Positions 8,468 to 22,771 of a stretch of DNA of 64,000 nt are shown piece by piece. The DNA lies in the NCBI GenBank assembly GCA_963921335.3, contig CAWUFC020000002.1, forward strand, positions 558,001 through 622,000. Reading direction: 5' to 3'. This DNA is from CAWUFC02 sp963921335. GTDB lineage: Bacteria > Pseudomonadota > Gammaproteobacteria > Pseudomonadales > Halieaceae. Each line of letters begins with the position of its first letter. Position 1 is the first letter of the stretch. A model generated the notes under the pieces. The model was not told where the DNA came from. It made no database searches and saw only the letters and a list, made by a program, of their open reading frames with translations. Position numbers and translations under genes: made by a program.

Positions 8468-9868
8468 ATGCGCAAAACCAAGATTATCTGCACCATTGGC
8501 CCAGCGACAGCCAGCTACGACATGCTCGAAAAGCTCGCTCAGGCAGGCATGAATGTTGCCCGCCTGAATATGTCTCATGGCGACCACGACTCTACCGCCG
8601 AGATTATCAAGCGCATTCAAACCCTCAATACCAAGCTGAAGTATCCGATCGCAGTACTGCTGGACACACAGGGGCCCGAAATTCGTACGGGCGAAATGGA
8701 CACCGCCCTCGACCTCAAAGAGGGTGATGTGATCTCTGTTGTACCGCGTGGCGCAGAGGACGTGGAAGAAAATTCACTGATGGTGAACTACGGCGATCTC
8801 ATCAATGACATGAGCGTGGGCGATCGCCTGACGGTAGATAACGGCCTCATTAATCTAGAGATCCTGGACGTTGAAGAAAGGGTCATGCAGTGCCGGGTTA
8901 TAGACGGCGGCCTGCTCACCAGCAAACGCCACGTGAATCTGCCGGGCATCCGGGTAAACTTGCCCGCCATCACCGACAAAGACCGTGAGGATATTGCCTT
9001 TGGCCTGGAACAGGATGTCGACTACATCGCACTCTCCTTCGTGCGCGAAGCCGCCGATGTCCACCAGCTTCACGAACTGCTGGGCGCCAAGAAAGGCAAA
9101 GTAAAAGTCATTGCCAAGATCGAAGACCAGGAAGGGGTGAAAAACGTTCGCGAGATCATCGATGTGGCCGATGGCATTATGGTGGCACGCGGCGACCTGG
9201 GCTGCGAAATGGACTTCTGGGAACTGCCCCATGCCCAGCGCCGTATCGTGCGCGACTGCGCCCAGCGCGGCAAGCGCGTGATTGTTGCCACGCACCTGAT
9301 GGAATCCATGATCGAAAACCCCATGCCCACCCGGGCCGAGGTGACCGATGTGGCCAACGCTGTGTATGAAGAGGCCGACGCCATCATGCTGTCCGGGGAA
9401 ACCACAGTTGGTAAATACCCGATCAAGTGTGTCGAGAGCATGGTGCGAATTGCAGAGACCGTTGAAAAGCACCGCGGCCTGGCCTTCACCAAGGATCTGA
9501 TTACCAACGACCACAAGCAGAATATCGCGGCCAGTGCGGTGCACCTGGCGGAGTCACTCCCGGCCAAGGGCATCGTCGTTATCACGCGACGCGGCCGCAT
9601 GGCCAACTACGTGACCAACTGTCACCCTCAGCACACGGCCATCTTTGCATTCTCTAACGATGGGCGCACCCGCAGGCAAATGGCACTCAACCGCAACACC
9701 TATGCCCACAAGCTGCTGTTCTCTTCTGACCCGGAGAAAACACTACAGAAAGCGTTTGAGATCCTGCGAGAAAAAGAAGGGATGCAAAGCGGCGACCAGG
9801 TGGTGGTGATTTCCGATACGCTGTCCGGCTCTGGCATCGACGCGGTGCAAGTCAGAGAGATCCCCTAA
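8468..9868 (+). CDS. pyk: Pyruvate kinase
   Basis: A 466-residue glycolytic enzyme converting phosphoenolpyruvate and ADP to pyruvate and ATP in the cytoplasm. The N-terminus TKIICTIGPA is diagnostic. Substrate and metal motifs follow: ARLNMSHGDH, LLDTQGPEIRTG, the catalytic-lysine strand KVIAKIEDQEGVKN, MVARGDLGCEM and MLSGETTVGKYP. The C-terminal effector domain contains VVITRRGRMANYVTN. It is the only clearly central-metabolism gene here and anchors the region as chromosomal. The 3' end is 11 nt from the end of the convergent giant lipoprotein gene with no obvious terminator between. Confidence 0.97.
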   Translation: MRKTKIICTIGPATASYDMLEKLAQAGMNVARLNMSHGDHDSTAEIIKRIQTLNTKLKYPIAVLLDTQGPEIRTGEMDTALDLKEGDVISVVPRGAEDVEENSLMVNYGDLINDMSVGDRLTVDNGLINLEILDVEERVMQCRVIDGGLLTSKRHVNLPGIRVNLPAITDKDREDIAFGLEQDVDYIALSFVREAADVHQLHELLGAKKGKVKVIAKIEDQEGVKNVREIIDVADGIMVARGDLGCEMDFWELPHAQRRIVRDCAQRGKRVIVATHLMESMIENPMPTRAEVTDVANAVYEEADAIMLSGETTVGKYPIKCVESMVRIAETVEKHRGLAFTKDLITNDHKQNIAASAVHLAESLPAKGIVVITRRGRMANYVTNCHPQHTAIFAFSNDGRTRRQMALNRNTYAHKLLFSSDPEKTLQKAFEILREKEGMQSGDQVVVISDTLSGSGIDAVQVREIP

Positions 9869-9879
9869 CCCGAGAAGAC

Positions 9880-10035
9880 TTAGTTGCCGCAGGCTCCGAT
9901 ATCGCGCCACAGGCTGATGGCCCGGTCCGGGCGGAAGTTATCACCCCGATCAATATGGCGCTGAATGGCCTCGTAGTTGCGTAAACCATTGTCGCCGTCA
10001 AAGCTGACCCGATCGCCAATCTTGTAAACCTGCCA
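9880..10035 (-). other. CBM5/12-like carbohydrate-binding C-terminal module
   Basis: The final segment of the giant protein reads TWQVYKIGDRVSFDG, then NYEAIQRH, then FRPDRAISLWRDIG. This follows the pattern of chitin-binding CBM5/12 modules (W, Y..GD.V...G, Y.A...H, P...LW..IG). A cysteine-bearing tail (GACGN) ends the chain. In family members these aromatic residues bind chitin or related glycans. The assignment is by motif only. Confidence 0.6.
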
Positions 10036-13000
10036 GGTTCTGGGCTGTCCGATGCGGCCACTAGCCCAGGTGCGATAGCAGCCCCGTGAATCAGTGCGCA
10101 GGTTGCAGGCCACAGTGATATCAGTGGTCATGACGTAAGTCTCGATGCGGGTATCGCCATCATCGATCTCTTTTTTCTTGGTCGCCGTGATTTCTGACGT
10201 ACCACAGGCGACCGCGTCAAACTCGCCTTTCTTGTCATCGATTTCAATCGAGCTGCCTGCGGTGACTTCCCAGCGCAGGGATTCCTTATTGCCGCGCTCT
10301 TCTACCGGTGCAGAACACTGCTTGTCGGCATTGTCCTCATCTTTTAGGCGATACCAGGCCTGGGCCAACAGACGACCGGTAGCATTCAGCTGTACTGACA
10401 GGTCACCCGGCACAATCGCCATCTCATCTTCCCTGGGCACCATATCTTTCTTGCGGAACTCGCAATCGCCGTCGATCAAAATATCCACTGATGCCGTGAG
10501 TCCATCCCACTCGGCAATAATCTGTGCGGTGCCCTCATCGCCCTCCGGGGTTACCTCGCCGCGCTTCTTCTCGTCGTTGGGATTGTTCTTCACTTTGACG
10601 ATCTTGTTGTCAGAGGTGGACCACTCAGCGCTTGCGGTCACGTCTTCCACGGTGCCATCGTTGTAGGTGGCAGGGGCCAGGTAGCGGAACTTGTAATCTT
10701 TCTTGTCCGGCAGTGTATTCACGCTGCCAGGCATACTGGGCAACTCGTTGTAGTAGACCTCCAGTTGTGTGATCTCACGTTCAGCAACGATCATCTGGGC
10801 GCTACCAGTAATGGCGCTCAGGGTGGCAGTAATGTTCACGGTTCCAGGTGCCAGGGCATCCGCACGACCCTCGAACACCTGAGCCACATCAGTATTACTG
10901 CTATCCCAGCTTGCTTCTGTGGTGATGTCACGGCCATCAGGACTGTCGGCGTAGAAACCAGTCGCCGTATAGCTGACCACACCGCCAACCTATGTGGTTG
11001 CTGACGCTGGGGTGATCTCGATGGACTGCAGTGGCGCCGCTGTTACCGTCAGTTCGAGCTCATCAAACAATACACTCAAGCTGTCCTTCAGGCCCGCACT
11101 GGTGGCTGCATACTCCATTCGAATAGTTGTGGTGCCAGGGGCTATCGTCACAATTTCGCCATCACGCACTGTTGCTACGGTCGTGTTTGAACTGGTCCAA
11201 GACGAATCATCGGTGATATCCCTGGTCACACCGTCAGTAAAGTTACCCAGGCCAGTCCACTGCTCGACAAGCCCCGCGGGAATCTCAACCGGGTCTCCGG
11301 GCTCAGTATGGGGAACGATCTGAACAGAAGTGGCAACAGCATCTGTTACGGTAATGGGGGTGCTATCAATCACCAATGGCGCGTCGGGGTCAGCAGATGC
11401 TCTAATGCTGGAAACAATAAGGCCTGCGCCTGCTTCGTCAGCAGTAAACAAACCCTTGTCTTCCGCGTCAAATGAACCCAAGCGATTTGGCTCAACAACC
11501 CAGTTCACCAGGTCAGTCACTTCGATAGAGCGATTATCCGAATATCGCGCTTCTGCGGTGTATTGCTGCTGCGCACCCACGGGCAAACTCAGTGGTTCAG
11601 TCGGAATAACCGTGAGCTCAACAATAACAGCGTCGGTCACCGTAATACTCGCTGTGCCCTCAATACCGTTCAGGCTTGCGATAAGCGAGGTACTGCCCTC
11701 ACTAGCCCCTGTAGCCAGACCATCATTGTTAATTGTCGCAATATCAGGGTCTGCGGAGCGCCAGGTGACATCTGAATCAATCGGCGTCTGAGTCCCGTCG
11801 CTGTAACGACCTTCGGCGCTGTACTGCTATTGGTTGCCCTTGGCCAACGTGGTGGTTGCCGGGGATACCACGATCGATTCCAGTACAGCCTCTGTGACGG
11901 TGATCGAAGTAAGACCCTCCTGCCCCTGGAAACGCGCAGTGACATCAGCCTGGCCTGGCTGTAGCAGGTATGTGAAACCCGACTGACAATTGAACGCATT
12001 GATCCTGCCGGCACCGCAACTCTCTACCAGTGCAACAGTCGGATCGGAGGACTCCCAGGTCGCTTCGCTGGTCACATCCCTGGTAAACGTATTGCTGTAC
12101 GTGGCAATGGCCTCCAACTGTCCGCTGGTGCCGGCAGGCTCAGTGAGGCTGCCAGGGAACACGTCTATACGAGTCACCTCAGCCTCAGCGACAATCAGCT
12201 CCGCGGTACCGGTAACTCCATCAATGGTGGCGCTTATCTGGGTCATGCCACTATTGAGCCCTGGTAAAAGACCAGTAGCCAGTCCGGTCTGGTCAATGGC
12301 AGCAACCAACGGGAAGCTACTTTCCCAACGTAAATCCTCCGAGGGCTCCAGGACTATGAAGTTTCCATTGGATAGTTCAGCCGTGGCGACAAACTGCTGC
12401 TGGGTCCCGGAGGGTATGGTTTCTCGCTCAGGGTCAATGGACACTGCAACAATAGTCGCCGCAGTCACCTCGACAGGTATCGTGTCTGTCTTCTCATCAA
12501 CCACAACACTGACATTGGCTGTACCTTCAGTCACCAGCGTTAGCAGACCGCCCAACAAAATCCCGCTCTGCACAGTCGCAACATCGGCGTCGTCAGACAA
12601 CCAGGTCGCCTGACGAGTGACATCCTCATTGTCACCATTGCTGTACAAGCCGATCGCTTTGAGCTGTCGGATAGTACCTTCGGGGCCCGCTACCAGCGAT
12701 GGATCGATCTGCACACTGACCAACTCGGCAGCCTCTACCTGGACCGTGGCATTAGCGATTATGCCGTCGAGGCTGGCAGTCACCGTGGTGGTGCCTTCGC
12801 TAACACCCGTTACAACCCCAACATTGGACACCGTGGCCACACCCGGATCCGCCACACTCCAGTCGGCTTCCTCATTCACAATGGCTGAACCACCGTCGGT
12901 ATAGAGACCGGTGGCGGTAAACGACTTGGTCACGCCTTCAGGTGTCACCAGTGGATTGGGTGTAATAACAATCGACTCAAGCGCACCACTCAGGGTGATC

Positions 13001-14959
13001 ACCAGGGCGTTACCATTCACACCATCGAGGGTGGCCGTAATAATGGTGGCACCTTCACCGTTATGACTGAGCAAGCCACCGGGGCTTACAGTAGCTACTG
13101 AACCATTACCTGAAGACCAGTCGACGATTGACGTGACGTCACCGCCGCTACCATCGCTGTATGTCGCATTGACTGCTAATGGCGCAGTGGTGCCAGCCGG
13201 CCCGACATTGAAGAACGGCGAAATTTCGAGCGAAACAACCGCTTTGGCTTCTACCGTCAGGTTAGTTTCCCCAGTGATGTCGCCCTGTGTCGCAGAGATA
13301 ACGGTGGTACCCGGGCTGACTGAATCTGTCAGGCCGGTACTGCTGATTGTTGCAACGGCCTCATTGCTGCTACGCCACTGCACCGCGTTTGAAAGATTAA
13401 TTGCAAATGTGCTCAGGTTAATGCCACTCAAAGGGCTAGTCGAACCATCTGAGTAAACGCCAATCGCCTGGTACTGCTGTTCGGTACCCAGGGCGATCGC
13501 CTTATTGGCAGGCTGCACCAGGATATCCACCAACTCCGCTTCTGTAACAACCACGTCGACGTACTGGGTGATGCCGCCAAAGGTGGCGCTGACGCGGGTG
13601 GTGCCCTCTGCCAACAAACGAAGCTTTCCTGCCTCATCGCCACTGGCAACCACCACTGCGACTGATTCATCCTCTGACGCCCAGATCGACTGCTGGGTGA
13701 CGGGTTCGGACTGGTCATTGTTATAGAACGCCGTGGCTTGCATCTGGAAGATAGCTCCCGCAGGCGCCTCTACGGAGCCGGGTTCAATCTGCAGACCCAC
13801 CAGGGTTGCGGGTACCACGTTAACCGGCGCAAAGCCGGTTTCCTCGACACCAGCGAGGCTGGCAACAATGCCCGCACTGCCCTCCATCACTGTGTGCACC
13901 ACCCCGCCGGGACCGGCCACAGCCACATTCGGGTCTTCAGAGTACCAGCTGGCCTCATCGGTCACGTCGCTCTGCGTGTCATCGCTGTAGGTGGCAATGG
14001 CCGTGAACTGTACCTCGAAATCTTCGGGGTAAGTCTCTCCGTAGGGCTCGACAAAGATGTCCACCACGACAGCAGGTGTAACGGTGACGCTGCTCGTCTC
14101 GGAGATACTCATGTAGTTTGCAGTGATCGTCGCCTGCCCGGGTGATAACAAGGTCACCAGGCCACCGGTTTCACCGCTGGCGATTACGGAGGCAACCGTA
14201 GAATTGCTGGAGGTCCAGGTGGCAACAGTCGTCACGTCCGCAGAGCCGCCATCGGTGAACCGAGCAGTCGCAGTAAATTGCTGTTTGGTTCCGGCAGGGT
14301 CACTGAGCGCTGCGGGGTCCACCACCAGCTCGGTCACTTCTGCCGCGGTAACCTGATGCACCGCTGTCGCATCCTGGCCCTCGGTACTGGCTGTAATGGT
14401 TGCCTCGCCCACCGCCTTGGCCAGGGCTTTACCCGGTGCTGTAATCTCCGAGATATCGCTATCGTCGCTACTCCACTGTGCGGCAGCTGTCAGGTCCTCG
14501 ACATGACCATCACTGTATATACCGGTGAGTACGTACTGCACTTCCACACCCACCGGTGAAGATTGAGTCAGGGGCGCGATGGTCAGGGAATCGAGAACAG
14601 CCGCTTCAACGGTGACCGGTATTTCATCGACCAGGCCAGAGAAACTCACCTTGACAATGGCACTGCCCGCTGCCAACAGTTCTGCGGTGACAAAATCTTT
14701 GTCCGCGTTGTTGGTAATCACTAGAACGTTCGGATCGGAGCTTTCCCAAACGGCCTGGGAACTAACCACCTCGACCATGCCATCGGAGAAACGGGCCGCC
14801 GCCAACAAGGGACGATCGATTCCAGCCGGAGCAGTAATCGACGGTGGAACTATCTGCAGGTCCGTAATAACCCGTGAGGTCACCGTGAGTGTGGTGCTGG
14901 CGGAGACATCGCCCAACTGGGCGCTGATAGTCGTACTGCCCTCACCTTCGGTCGTGGCC

Positions 14960-17900
14960 AGCCCACCCTGCGCGATCGTTGCCACTGACTGTTGCGAGCT
15001 GCGCCAGGTGACTTCATCGGTAATATCTGCAGTGGTGTTATCTGCATAGGTACCTGTCGCTGAATACTGAACGCTCACACCCAGGGCCACGGATTCATTG
15101 AGCGGCTCAATCGTGATGCTTTGCAGCAACACACCGCTGACCGTAACGGGCACTGACACCGGATCAACACCTGCGTAAGTCGCCGTGATCACCGCCGTAC
15201 CTTCCCCTCGCAGCGCTACAAAACCAGCTGAATCACCAGATGGCTGCACCTCTGCCACCGCTGTGTTGTCACTGCTCCAGCCAGTACCGGTCGTCACATC
15301 CAGGGTGCTGCCGTCGGTGAACAGTGCGGTCGCTGTGAGCTGCTCAGTGGTCCCAACGGGCCCTTCGATCGACGCAGGGCTAACTCCTATAGAAACCGGC
15401 GTGGCAGCGGTAATTGTTAACTGTGCCTGGCCACTGACACTATCAAGCGATGCAGAAATAGTGACAGTGCCCTCAGCAATCGTGCTGGCGAGACCGGTCT
15501 GGTCTATGGATGCCAACGCAGGATCACTACTGCGCCAGGCTACCTGGTTGGTGATATCCGGTGTTGAGCCATCACTATAGGTACCTAGCGCAGTAAATTG
15601 GCTGGTTTGTCCCAGCGGCACAGAGACCTGCTGTGGAGACACAGTAATGGATTCAAGTACCGCAGCATTCACGGTGACACCGGCAGTCTGCATGAGCCCG
15701 GCATAGGTCGCTGTGATGGTCGCAGTGCCTTCCCCAGTTCCCCGAACCAAACCGCCGTCACTGCCAGTTGCGCCAACCGTTGCGACCCCCGAATCAGAAG
15801 AGATCCAGCTGGCCTGGCTGCTCACGATCTCATTGGTGCCATCGCTGTAATAAGCTGTCAGCGTCAGTGCCTGCTCGCGCCCTACCGGCAACTCCAGAGA
15901 CCGCGGCGAAATCTGAAGATCAATCACAACTGCCGCGGTGGCAATCAGCACACCACTGTCTTTAAACACCTCACCATCGGCGCCGGGGAAGGTCGCTGAA
16001 ATGGTGCTGGTACCGGCGATCAATGTGGTGGCATTACCTTCGCCATCAACCACAGCGACATTGTTATTGCTGCTGGCCCAAGCTGCTTCAGCGGAGACGT
16101 TGCGCGGCGAGCCATCGGAATAGTAAGCCCAGACATCAAACTTCTGGCCATTACCGGCAGGCACACTCGCCTCGCCGGGCAGCACCACAAAGCGTTCGGG
16201 CACGGCATTTACGCCGGCGACCTGGGCAGCCGAGCTGAAACCGGCATAGTTGGCGGTTACCGGCGTAGTACCAAGACCACGAGCGGTCACCGTGCCGGCC
16301 AGCTGGCCTTCAGGCACGACTTCTACAATAGTTTTGTCACCGCTCTGCCAGCTGGCTGCAGCGCCCACCTCTTCCAAATCGCCATTACTGAGCTCTGCAT
16401 ATAGCTTCAGTCGTGCGCTGTTACCAATGGGTAACTCCAGCTGTACCGGGTCAACCTGTATACCGATCACGTCCGCATCAGTGACAGTGAGTGCGGTACT
16501 GGCAGAGACTGAATTCAGCAATGCGCGCAGTGGGCCGCTGGGTGGGTTGTAGGTGGCGGAGATGGTGGTATCACCAGGCACACCGGCAGTGGCCAGACCC
16601 GCATTGTCGATACGGGCGACATCCTGCTCGCTGCTGGCCCAGCTCACTTGATCTGTCAGATTCTGATTGCTGCCATCGCTGTATATGCCGGTAGCGGTGT
16701 ACTGAACGGTCAGCCCTGCAGCTACAGTGGCGTCCTCAGGCGCTATCACCAACTGTTCCAGCACTGCGGCGGTGACGGTCACGGGCACGGCAGCATCCGC
16801 ACCACCAAAGCTGGCCGTCACGGTGGTATTGCCCTCGCCAACCAGGTTCACGAGACCACCGGCAGCACCGCTGGAAACACTGGCTATAGCACTATCCTGA
16901 CTGCTCCATACCGCCTGCGTGGTGACGTCCTGGGTGGTACCGTTGCTATAGGACGCCTCAGCCGTTAACTGGGCACTGGTGCCCAGGGCACCTTCTACGC
17001 GTGCCGGAGTGACTGTCAGGCTGTCAACGGTGGCCGCCGTCACCTCAAGATCTGCTTGATCGCTACTGGACTCAAACGTGGCAGTGATCACGGTATCGCC
17101 AATTCCGATACCGGTGGCAAGCCCACTACTCGGATCCACTGTCGCGACGCTGCCATCACTGCTGGTCCAGGCCGCCTCAGCAGACACATCCCTACTGGTG
17201 TTATCGCCGTAATAGGCGGTCGCCGTGAACTTCTGGGTGGTGCCATCGGGAATACTGGCCTGCCCTGGCGTCACGACCAGATCGGTCAGCAGTGCTGCCG
17301 TCACAGTCACATCAACAGTGTCAGACTGGCCGTCAAACTGAGCACTCAGCGTGGTCGAGCCCGCGCTCAGCAAGCTAACAGTGCCAGCTACAGAACCGGT
17401 ATTCACCACTGATGCTACGCCTGAGTCCTGCACGGTCCAGCTGGCTTGCTCGGTCACCTGCTGGTCGCTGCCATCTGAATAGGTGGCGATAAGCTGCCGT
17501 ACAGCTCGCGTACCCGCAGGGCCCTCGATATCGCCAGGCACGATGCGCACACTCTGTAACAGCGCATCCGTCACGCTCAGTTCAGCCGTTTGCTGCAAGC
17601 CACTACCAGATTCAGTCGCTGTGATCGTCACCTCACCCGTGGTGTAAGTGCGCGCCAGGCCGGAGTTATCGATCGAGGCTATGGCCTTGTCAGTACTTGT
17701 CCAGAACACCTCGTCCGTCAGGTCGGAGGTGGTTTGGTCAGAGTAAATACCGGTCGCGGTATATTGCTGTGTCTGGCCAGCGGCAACCGCTGTGCTGGCA
17801 GGGGCTACCTGCAACTCAACCAGCTGCGCCGCAGCCACAGTGACTGAGACCAGGTATTCCTCGCCGCCGTAGGCGGCCTTGACCTGGGTGCTGCCTTGTA

Positions 17901-20900
17901 GCTTCAGGCTAAGCAGTCCCTTATCGCTGGCGGTATTGCCTACACTGGCTATATCCGAGTCACTTGAGGCCCAGGTTGTATCTGCAGTGACTTCACGCTG
18001 ATCGTTATTACTGAACACCGCGTAGGACCTGAGCTGCTCAGTCGTTCCCTGCGGACCTTCCACCTGTCCGGGAATAACCTGGAAGTCGGTCACCACAGCG
18101 TCGGTAACGGTCAGATCTGCGTTATCCGTCTCAGACTCAAAACTCGCCTGCACCACGGCATCACCCGGAGACAGCGCGGTCACCAGTCCGGAGCTACTGA
18201 CCTGAGCAATCGCTGCAGGCTCGACAGTCCAGTTGGCGCTGCTGGTGATAGATTGGCTGGTGCCATCACCGTAATAGGCCGTGGCCTCAAACTACTGACT
18301 GGTGCCGTCGGGCAACGTCGCACTGGCCGGCGTGACCTCAATGCGATCCAGTAAGGCCGGGGTCACAGTAATGTCCACACCGGCACGGCGGCCCTGGAAC
18401 ACTGCAACCAATCGCGTAGCGCCCTGACGCAGCAGCGTCACCTCACCGGCGTCGGCCCCGGTAGTGACTACGGTGGCCACTTCAGGCTTGCCCGTGAACC
18501 AGGTCGCGTCTTCGGTGACCAGCGCGGTGGTGCCATCTGAATACTGTGCCTGCAGTGTACGCTGCACAGAGACACCAGCGGGGCCTTCTATAGGCCCTTC
18601 TACAATGCTGACACCCACTAGTTCCGCCGCAGTTACAACAAGCGGCACACTGACAGTGACATCTGTGCTCCGTGTGGATGCAGTAACACCCGAGTAGGTT
18701 GCCGAGATGTCGGTATTGCCAGCTGTTTCGGTAGTCGCCAATCCGCCCGGAGAGATGGTTGCTACCGCCGTGACACTGCTGCTCCAGCTCACATCGTCGG
18801 TCAGATCCGTACTCGTGTTATCGCTATAAATACCTGTGGCGCTGTATTGAACCGTGTTACCCGCAGGCACCTGCGCATCGTCGGGCGACAATACCAGCTC
18901 AACCAATTCTGCAGCGGTCACGGTCACCGGTATAGAGGTTGTCAGCTCCTGGTAAGTCGCGGACACTTGGGTGCTTCCCACACCCACAAGGATCCCGGTG
19001 CCGGCATCGGGGCCGTTGGGCACCACCTGGGCAACATCAAGGTCATCTGACAACCACGTCGCAGAGGTGGTGACATCCAGACTTGAGCCATCACTGAAGG
19101 TGGCGGTGAGTTGTAAACCACCTGTTGTTCCCACAGGCGCATTCACTTCACCCGGGAAGATGGCAATGGACTCCAGTTCAGCCGCGGTAACAGTAAGAGC
19201 TGCGGTGCCCTCCTCACCCTCAAAACGAGCAGTTAGAGTGGCCTGCCCCTCTGCCTTGGCAGTGGCCACACCACCTGGCGCATCTGTGACGACACCTGTA
19301 TCACTGCTGCTCCAGTCGGCCGTGTCAGTGACATCGACACTGCTGTTATTACTGTAAATCGCAGTGGCGGTAAACGGTGCGGTATTCCCCACTGCCAGAG
19401 ACAAACTGCCGGGGCTCACAACCACCCTGTCCAGTACCGCCTCGTTCACAGTCACGTTGATCTGGTCAGAAGCCTCGCCAAAGCTAGCGCTGATCAGGGT
19501 TGTGCCCAAGTTCAGCAGTTCGACGTAACCTGCCGCTGCGCCTGTGGGCACCACTGTCGCCACATCGTAATCATCGCTCAGCCAGGTTGCCTGAGTGGTA
19601 ACAGTTTCGGTGGCGCCATCGGTATAGGTGGCCTGCAATTGCAACTGGGCATTAGTGCCGGCGGGGCCTGTGAGGCTACCGGGTTGAATACTGACACTGG
19701 CCACCTCGGCAGCGGTCACCGTCAGCTCAACTGTTGCTGACTGGTTGCGCTGCAGAGCACGGGTACTCGCAGACAAACCAGCGTAGGCAGCGGTGATTTC
19801 GGTAGTACCAACCGCCAACGTACTGGCTACGCCGCCGGTGGCGATGGTGGCGACGTTCTGGTTACTACTACTCCAGCTCACCTCACTGGTAAGGTCTTCA
19901 CTGCTGCCGTCGGAGAATATACCGGTCGCACTGTAATTCACTTCCAGGCCGAGAGGCACAGCCGCGTCATCGGGCAGCACAATCAACTGCTCCAGTGTCG
20001 CCTCGGTAACAGTCACAACAATGCTGTCAGTGAGGTCACCGAATTGGGCACCCACATCAGCCGTGCCTGGCTGAAGCAGCTCACCGCTGCCCGCGTTGGG
20101 ACCGCTGGTTTCGATAAACACTGTGGTGGGATCGCTGGACTGCCAGCTAGCCTGTGCAGTGACATCCAGAACAATGCCGTCACTGTAAGTCGCGTAGAGC
20201 GTGAGGCGACCGACAGTGCCTACCGGTGCTGTCACCTCTGCAGGATCAATGGCTACCGACACAGCAACTGCTGCAGTAATTACAGCTGAAGCACTACCTT
20301 GCTCGCCATTGAAATCAGCGAATACCGCGGTGGTGCCGGTAGTTTTACCTGTTACCGTACCACCCGGTGCTACCGACGCGATCTGACTGTCCTGAACTGT
20401 CCAAACAGCTTGCTGGCTAACATCTTCACTGCTGTTATCGCTGTATATCGCCGTGGCGGTGTAGGTGAAGCTATTTCCTAGCGGAATATCCTGTACAGCC
20501 GGCGTGACGACGACATCAACCAGGGCAGCACCAGTTACCTGCACATTGACGCTGGTAGTCTGTCCTTCAAAACTGGCAGACAGCTTGGTCGTACCCTCAG
20601 TCAGCAAAGAAACCAGGCCCGCTTCACTGCCCGTGGTTACAACTTCTGCAACCTGCGGATCCGCGGTGGTCCACTTACCCTGTGTAGTGACCGTTTCAGT
20701 GCGTCCGTCACTGTAGGTAGCCTCAAGGGTGCGCTGCGCCTGGGTACCGACAGCACCGTCAACCGGACCCTCAGGAATCACTATAGATACAACTTCGGCA
20801 TCAGTTACGGTCAGAGCGGTTGTATCGGAGACCGGATCTGCGTTGGCGCGTGCAGTCGCTGTCACACCGGCGAAGTTGGCAGTTATGTCAGTGCTTCCAA

Positions 20901-22771
20901 CCGCGTAGGTGTTAGCGACGCCATCGTTGCCCACAGAGGCTATTTCAGTATCACTGCTGCTCCAACTCACCTGGGTAGTAAGGTCATCATTGCTGCCGTC
21001 ACTGAAAATACCGATCGCCGTATAGGCCACCTGAAGCCCCAGAGCTACAACCTCATCGCGCGGGGTAACTTGCAACTCAACCAGCGTGGCATCGGTGACC
21101 TCGATTGCACTAGTGTCACTCTCACCCTGATAGGTTGCAGTCACGGCGGCGGAACCCACTGCCATCGCTGTGGCAAAACCAGCCTCAGTACCTGCAGTCA
21201 CCACACTTACGATGGTTTCATCACTGGACTGCCAGGTAGCGCTGGCGGTGACATCCTGCTGGCTGTTATCACTGAACAGCGCATACAGACTCAGCTGTCC
21301 TTTGGTACCCGCCGGCACCCTGACGCTAGTCGGATCTACCTGCACACTTACCAGTTCAGCAAAGGTCACTTCAAGGCTGGCTGTGGCATCCACCTCAGAG
21401 AAGGTCGCCGTAATCGTGGTCTCACCACTGGCGATGCCCCTTGCAAGCCCCCCCGGTTCAATGCTGGCCACGGCAGTATCGGAACTGGTCCAAGCCGCGC
21501 TATTCGAGACGTCGACAAGGTCGCCGTTATCGTACTCCGCCGTGGCCGTATATTGCTGGGTCAGCCCCGCCGGTATCGAGGCCGTGGCCGGTGCAACGGT
21601 CAAGTTAACCAGGCTCGGCTCACTGACTGTTACAGGCACATCCGTGTTCAGACCACCAAAGCTGGCACGAACATCGGTGGTACCTGCTGCGAGAAAACTC
21701 ACCAGACCCGCCTCAGGGCCCGTCGCTATAACCGATGCAACAGAGTTGTTGAGACTGATCCAGGTCGCCGACTGAGTCACATCGTCAGTTGTGCCATCGC
21801 TGTAAGCCGCCTGCAGGCTAAGCTGCGACTGGGTCCCCGCAGGCCCACTAATCGGCCCTGGCAGTATCACAATGGAATCCAGCGTCGCCGCTGTCACCGT
21901 CAAGCTAGTGGACTTCGTCAGGCTTTCAAAAGCCGCAGAGATGATTGTAGAACCGCTGGCAACACCACTGGCCAGACCATCGTTATTAATCGTTGCGACA
22001 GTCTCAGCGCTACTGCCCCACTGGGTCTGGCCAGTCACATTCTGGTTGCTGCCATCGCTATAAACAGCATAAGCCGTGTATTGCAGATCTACACCTGCCG
22101 CTATCGAGGCATCCAGCGGGGCGATCACCAGATCTTGCAGCAAGGCCGCCGTCACCGTCACCGGAATACTTTTCACAAAGCCACCAAAGTCTGCCGACAC
22201 CATGGCGTTGCCGACGCGCTCGAGGCTCAGCAAGCCAGCCTGAGAACCACTGGCAACAACGGAAGCCACCTCAGGGGTATCGCTACTCCAGATCGCCTGT
22301 GTGGTCACCTCTTCCTGGTAGCCAGTTGAATAGGTGGCAAGCAAGGTCAGTTGGATACTGCTGCCTGCCGCTCCGGTGACCGAACCCGGCAATATCTGAA
22401 TATCGACCAGCGTCGCCGCTGTGGCAGTCAGGCTGGCTGTACCCGTTTTGCCAGCAAAGTCCGCTGTGATCGAGCTACTACCTGCTGCGAGCGTCTGAGC
22501 AAGGCCCGACTGATCGATAGTAGCCACTGACTGGTCACTGCTATTCCAGCTCGACTGTGCAGTCACATCGGACGTCGAGTCGTCCTCATAGACGGCCATT
22601 GCCATAAACTGCTGTTGAAAGCCGGCTACCACAGTCGCGTTGGTTGGGCTGATAATGATCTCGCGCAGCGGTACTTCGAATACCGACAAGCTCGTCGAAT
22701 CGGTGTAGCTTTGACCTTCGTATAACAGGGTACCGGTGATGGTGGTCACACCTACCCCTGCTGCAGTCGCC
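14960..22771 (-). repeat. Copy A of a 7.8-kb tandem duplication (29 Ig modules)
   Basis: Matching landmarks recur at a constant distance of 7,812 nt: 14999/22811, 15225/23037, 16025/23837, 16631/24443, 18077/25889 and 19971/27783. The homology begins within one Ig module at its GGLAT segment and ends in the same place 29 modules later. Copy A contains the TAG at 18292-18294; the matching codon in copy B (26104-26106) is CAA. Confidence 0.85.

Noticed and set aside
21070..22329. Long open frame on the plus strand opposite the giant lipoprotein gene, and many similar ones between 9.9 and 36 kb
   Set aside because: They mirror codon periodicity of the repeated Ig modules on the other strand, lack recognisable domains and Shine-Dalgarno sites, and overlap the coding frame completely.
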